Of a stretch of DNA of 9,231 nucleotides, positions 6,682-9,231 are shown in pieces. Position 1 is the first letter of the stretch. The number at the start of each line of letters is the position of its first letter. The position numbers and the translations under genes are program-made. The stretch is from Pseudomonadota bacterium (GTDB lineage: Bacteria > Pseudomonadota > Alphaproteobacteria > Rhizobiales > Rhizobiaceae): NCBI GenBank assembly GCA_023399635.1, contig JAEWOP010000211.1, positions 1-9,231 of the forward strand, in the 5' to 3' direction. The notes under the pieces were generated by a model. That model had not been told where the DNA came from. It did not search any database and saw only the letters and a program-made list of their open reading frames with translations.

Positions 6682-7139
6682 ACCCGAGCATCCTTATCTC
6701 CCTGACGACCTTTATAGGGAGCATCTCTTGCGAGCCGCTTAGACCAAAACCTTGCATTTGAAGGAAATTCTCGAATTCACAGAGCAACATTAAGCCGGTG
6801 ACTGCTGCTCATGCGCTCAACAACACCACGCTGAACCACGGCTAGGCCCTCGCTGACTGCGGATTGCGGGCGATTGCGGAAGACAAGCACCTGCGCAGCG
6901 GTTCAACGTTCACAAGGGCAGGATCACCAATGCAGCGGTCGCAGATGCGCTTGGGGAGGTGCATGAAGCAGGGGGCCTGTTGGGCGTTCGCCTGATGAAA
7001 TTCTCGGTTTGAAGACAGGTAGTCTCTGGCGCCTCGACACCCCGGAGGTACGGAACGCACCAAGCAGAAGCTCCCGTCGCTTCGCGATGATCAGATGCGG
7101 GCACATCTGGCGTCAATCCCGTAGCTCAGCGAATCACGC
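6682..7139. other. Region without an intact gene, holding an ald remnant
   Basis: No reading frame here has both a ribosome site and a recognisable product. The PilZ leader and promoter occupy about 6682-6716. From there to about 6800 I see only a small inverted repeat, AATTC-TC-GAATT (6766-6777). Positions 6801-7012 are the decayed ald fragment. Between 7013 and 7139 I see nothing recognisable apart from a weak 6-bp hairpin, CAGATG/CATCTG (7092-7109), downstream of the GNAT stop and without a T-tract. Confidence 0.7.
6801..7012 (+). pseudogene. ald: Alanine dehydrogenase remnant (C-terminal fragment)
   Basis: Translation from 6801 gives TAAHALNNTTLNHG, a TAG stop at 6843, then ALADCGLRAIAEDKHLRSG to about 6901. 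The match then continues one base out of frame as FNVHKGRITNAAVADALG from 6902. This follows the C-terminal 65 or so residues of alanine dehydrogenase (NAD-dependent L-alanine to pyruvate plus ammonia), whose family reads TST.ALTNATMPYVLELAD.GW...GLSTHEG in this region. Intact Ald is about 370 residues; some 300 N-terminal residues, including the catalytic and NAD-binding parts, are missing, and no ribosome site is present. One nonsense codon, one frameshift consistent with a single lost base near 6902, and a large 5' deletion show it is dead. The identification is from memory of the family pattern, not from a search. Confidence 0.75.
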
Positions 7140-7697
7140 TCAGCTGTCGAGGGAACGGAATAACTCCTGTTCCGTCATCGGCTGAACGATAGCCTCACTC
7201 GTGGCCACCGGCGCAAATCCCATCATCTGGTAGAGTTGGAGAGCACGCGGGTGATCCAGGGTGTTCGTTGTGACCGTTACCTTCCCAGGCATGTCCTGCC
7301 AGGCAGCATAGAGCGCCTGAAGCAGGAACCATTTGCCTATCCCAAGGCCGATGGCATGCTCGAAGAGGCCGAAATAGGAAAGCTCCGTGAGATCTTCACT
7401 TTCCCTGGAGAGTTCGAAGAATCCAGCCGGCGCCCCGTTGATATACAGCACGGTAACTGAAACGCGGGGATGGTGGATGATCTGTGAAAGCTGCTCGTCG
7501 CTCAGCCTCAGCCGGTTATACCAGTGCCAGCGCTTGCCAACTTGTCGGTACAGGTAGCGATAGAAGTGCAGCGGGATGTCAGAGGTGCGGATTACCGCCG
7601 TCTGGAGGTTTACCGGTACGGCAAGCGAGATTTTCGGCGGCGCCGTCATCTCAAGCTGGGCGACATGCGCCTTGAGCGGTTGCAGCTTGCTCGCCAT
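7140..7697 (-). CDS. GNAT-family N-acetyltransferase
   Basis: The protein is an acetyl-CoA-dependent acetyltransferase of the GNAT superfamily; its substrate cannot be told. It has 185 residues from the ATG at 7697. The acetyl-CoA pyrophosphate loop is IGLGIGKW (116-123) in motif A, followed by helix FLLQALYAAW. Motif B reads TLDHPRALQLYQMMGF (146-161), a typical GNAT end strand. The central FFELSR strand before it fits the fold. The frame also contains a TTG directly after the sseA stop, so the junction reads TGA-TTG-ATG; either start leaves at most 3 bases between genes. There is no strong ribosome site, which points to translation coupled to sseA. It is the last gene of the alaX-sseA operon. 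Confidence 0.88.
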   Translation of the reverse strand: MASKLQPLKAHVAQLEMTAPPKISLAVPVNLQTAVIRTSDIPLHFYRYLYRQVGKRWHWYNRLRLSDEQLSQIIHHPRVSVTVLYINGAPAGFFELSRESEDLTELSYFGLFEHAIGLGIGKWFLLQALYAAWQDMPGKVTVTTNTLDHPRALQLYQMMGFAPVATSEAIVQPMTEQELFRSLDS

Positions 7698-7700
7698 CAA

Positions 7701-8552
7701 TCAGGCCGATCCAGTGGCAATGGGTGTATCGGATCGACCGCCCCATTCGGTCCACGACCCGTCATAAAGAGCGTTGTCCTCATGCCCCACCGATTCAAGC
7801 GCGAGGGTGATGATCGCGGCCGTTATGCCAGATCCGCAGCTGGTGACGACGGGACGGCCGAGATCGAGCCCGGCTTCCTCCAGAACCACACGCAGATCTT
7901 CTACGGGCTTCAACTTGCCGCCGACTGAGAATGCCGAAGAGGGGAGGTTCTTCGCGCCCGGCATGTGGCCAGAGCGCAAGCCTGGGCGTGGCTCAGCTTC
8001 GGCTGCGGAAAACCGGGCCGCGCTACGCGCGTCGGCTATCTGGACGGTACGTGCATCGACGATCAACTTCATTGTGTCCAGATCGATCACCTTTTCCGGC
8101 TGGAAGGCTGTGGTGAAGACTGCAGGTGCAGGGGCGGGGATCTCGCTTTGCAGCGGACGCCCCTCTACCTTCCAGCCGTCCAACCCGCCGTCGAGAACGA
8201 AGACGTTCTTGGCACCCATGACGCGGAAGAGCCACCAGGTACGCGGCGCTGAAAAGATGCCGGGGCCGTCATAGACGACGATGCGATCGTTTTCGCTGAT
8301 GCCCATCCGGCCTACTGCCTCCGCAAAGACCTCAGGGGAGGGAACCATGTGGGGGAGATCGGTGGAGCGATCGGCAACAAGGTCGTGGTCGAACCGGACG
8401 GCGCCAGGAATATGCCCGGCTGCGTATTCGGCGTTTGCATCTCTATTCTGGGCGGGAAGATAGAAAGACGCGTCGACGATACGCAGGTCAGGTGCGCCAA
8501 GCTCCGCCTCAAGCCATTCAGCAGAAACGATGAAGCGGCTGGACTGTGTCAT
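7701..8552 (-). CDS. sseA: 3-mercaptopyruvate sulfurtransferase
   Basis: The enzyme moves sulfur from 3-mercaptopyruvate, made from cysteine, to a thiophilic acceptor such as cyanide or a thiol, releasing pyruvate; it acts in the cytosol. At 283 residues it is the usual tandem rhodanese protein. The N-terminal rhodanese repeat has VDASFYLP, EYAAGHIPGAV and a non-catalytic loop, YDGPGIFSA, in which Asp95 stands where the cysteine would be. The C-terminal repeat has DARSAARF, GHMPGAKNLP and the active loop CGSGIT (239-244). Cys239 followed by GSGIT is the mercaptopyruvate type, not the CRKGVT of thiosulfate sulfurtransferases. The ATG at 8552 has the purine-rich GGATGAGAG upstream and lies 23 bases after the alaX stop. 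Its own stop abuts the GNAT start. Confidence 0.95.
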   Translation of the reverse strand: MTQSSRFIVSAEWLEAELGAPDLRIVDASFYLPAQNRDANAEYAAGHIPGAVRFDHDLVADRSTDLPHMVPSPEVFAEAVGRMGISENDRIVVYDGPGIFSAPRTWWLFRVMGAKNVFVLDGGLDGWKVEGRPLQSEIPAPAPAVFTTAFQPEKVIDLDTMKLIVDARTVQIADARSAARFSAAEAEPRPGLRSGHMPGAKNLPSSAFSVGGKLKPVEDLRVVLEEAGLDLGRPVVTSCGSGITAAIITLALESVGHEDNALYDGSWTEWGGRSDTPIATGSA

Positions 8553-8575
8553 GGAGCTCTCATCCGAGTTGGTAT

Positions 8576-9231
8576 TCAGGCGTCAGCAGAGGCGTTTCCA
8601 AACCGGATCCGAAAGCGCCGGTTTTCCTTGCCCTTCTTCTCAATCTTGGCGATGTGGATCGCGCCGATCTCGCCGGTTCGTGCCACATGTGTGCCGCCGC
8701 AGGGCTGACTGTCAATGCTGGACTTTTCGCCGATGCAGACCAGGCTTACACGGCCGAGCCCCATCGGAGGGCGAACATTTTTCGATTTGACGATTCCGGG
8801 ATTGGCGGCAAGTTCGGCATCCGTGATCCACTGGAGAAAGACCGGATGGTCGGCATTCACCAGTTCCATCAGATTTGCCGTCACCTCATCCTTGTCGATC
8901 GTCTCGCTCATGTCGAAATCGACGCGCGACTCTTCTTCGCCGACCGCAGCCCCGGTGATGGGATAGGTGCAGACGACTGACAGAAGATGGCAGGCGGTAT
9001 GCATACGCATCAGCCGATGCCGACGCTCCCAGTCGATGCTCACACGTAGCGTTTCTCCCACGAACGGTGGTGCTTCGCCTGCGAGCGGCATGTGGAGAAT
9101 GATGTCCTTGCTGGCGCCATACTTGGCTTGGCCGACTCGGATGCGACTTCCGTCCTGGCGTTCCAGATGGCCAGTGTCACCCGGCTGACCGCCGGAGGCG
9201 GCATAGAAACAGGTGCGGTCAAGCTCAATGC
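8576..9231 (-). CDS. alaX: Alanyl-tRNA editing protein (AlaX), N-terminus outside window
   Basis: This is a free-standing editing hydrolase that removes serine or glycine wrongly attached to tRNA-Ala, related to the editing domain of alanyl-tRNA synthetase. The frame is open to the right edge: 217 codons are present, and about 20-25 N-terminal residues are probably missing, judged by family length. The ATG at 9091 is internal, because conserved residues precede it (IELDRTCFYAASGGQPGDTG, the entry motif of this fold). All four zinc ligands are visible: HTACH (HxxxH, 8987-9001) and the Cys and His of CGGTHV (8687-8701). It lacks any aminoacylation or anticodon domain. It is the most upstream gene visible of the operon with sseA and the GNAT gene; the promoter lies outside the window. 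Confidence 0.93.
   Translation of the reverse strand, partial: IELDRTCFYAASGGQPGDTGHLERQDGSRIRVGQAKYGASKDIILHMPLAGEAPPFVGETLRVSIDWERRHRLMRMHTACHLLSVVCTYPITGAAVGEEESRVDFDMSETIDKDEVTANLMELVNADHPVFLQWITDAELAANPGIVKSKNVRPPMGLGRVSLVCIGEKSSIDSQPCGGTHVARTGEIGAIHIAKIEKKGKENRRFRIRFGNASADA

Noticed and set aside
7092..7109. Hairpin CAGATG/CATCTG as a terminator for the alaX-sseA-GNAT operon
   Set aside because: The stem is only 6 bp with no T-tract, too weak to call.
6842..7116. Overlapping small - strand frames in the gene-poor region
   Set aside because: The same DNA reads as an alanine dehydrogenase remnant on the + strand, and the - strand products look like nothing known.
8576..9091. ATG at 9091 as the true start of the AlaX protein
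   Set aside because: The conserved entry motif of the editing domain lies upstream in the same frame and runs to the window edge, so the gene is cut by the window rather than starting at 9091.

Overview
The window looks like chromosomal DNA of an alphaproteobacterium of the Rhizobiales, most likely the Rhizobiaceae (Agrobacterium/Rhizobium/Ensifer/Shinella-like). I infer this from the GC-rich codon use, the compact mixed-strand layout and the gene families; no rRNA or other phylogenetic marker is present. No insertion sequence, tRNA, CRISPR array or prophage is visible. The content is mostly ordinary housekeeping and signalling genes, and I do not see a convincing new multi-gene system.

Layout. 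(1) Positions 1-1625, + strand: the 3' part of a PAS-GGDEF-EAL cyclic-di-GMP enzyme whose start lies outside the window. It ends at a strong bidirectional terminator hairpin (1659-1684) shared with the convergent gene. (2) 1709-2323, - strand: an FMN-dependent azoreductase (AzoR). It is divergent from a LysR-type regulator on the + strand (about 2446-3414). The 122-base gap between them holds a TATC-N11-GATA dyad of LysR-box form, so the regulator probably controls azoR. (3) A 12-bp perfect hairpin (3418-3447) separates the regulator from cpdB (3477-5462, - strand), a periplasmic, Tat-exported 2',3'-cyclic-nucleotide phosphodiesterase/3'-nucleotidase. (4) The 163-base divergent region 5463-5625 has a possible PHO-box-like promoter for cpdB and, facing the other way, a weak promoter with a perfect DnaA box at its expected transcription start. 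This leads into an unrecognised membrane protein (5626-6333, + strand). (5) That gene meets a PilZ-domain c-di-GMP receptor gene (6340-6681, - strand) tail to tail with a 6-base gap. (6) Positions 6682-7139 hold no intact gene, but 6801-7012 is a decayed 3' fragment of alanine dehydrogenase (ald), with one internal stop and one frameshift. (7) 7140-9231, - strand: a tight three-gene operon in transcription order alaX (alanyl-tRNA editing hydrolase, cut by the window end), sseA (3-mercaptopyruvate sulfurtransferase) and a GNAT acetyltransferase.

How the genes may work together. The c-di-GMP enzyme and the PilZ receptor are both catalytically or ligand-binding competent by motif, but they lie about 4.7 kb apart with unrelated genes between, so a link is only suggestive. 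The azoR/LysR pair is a classical divergent regulator-target arrangement. The alaX-sseA-GNAT operon joins tRNA proofreading with sulfur amino-acid metabolism.
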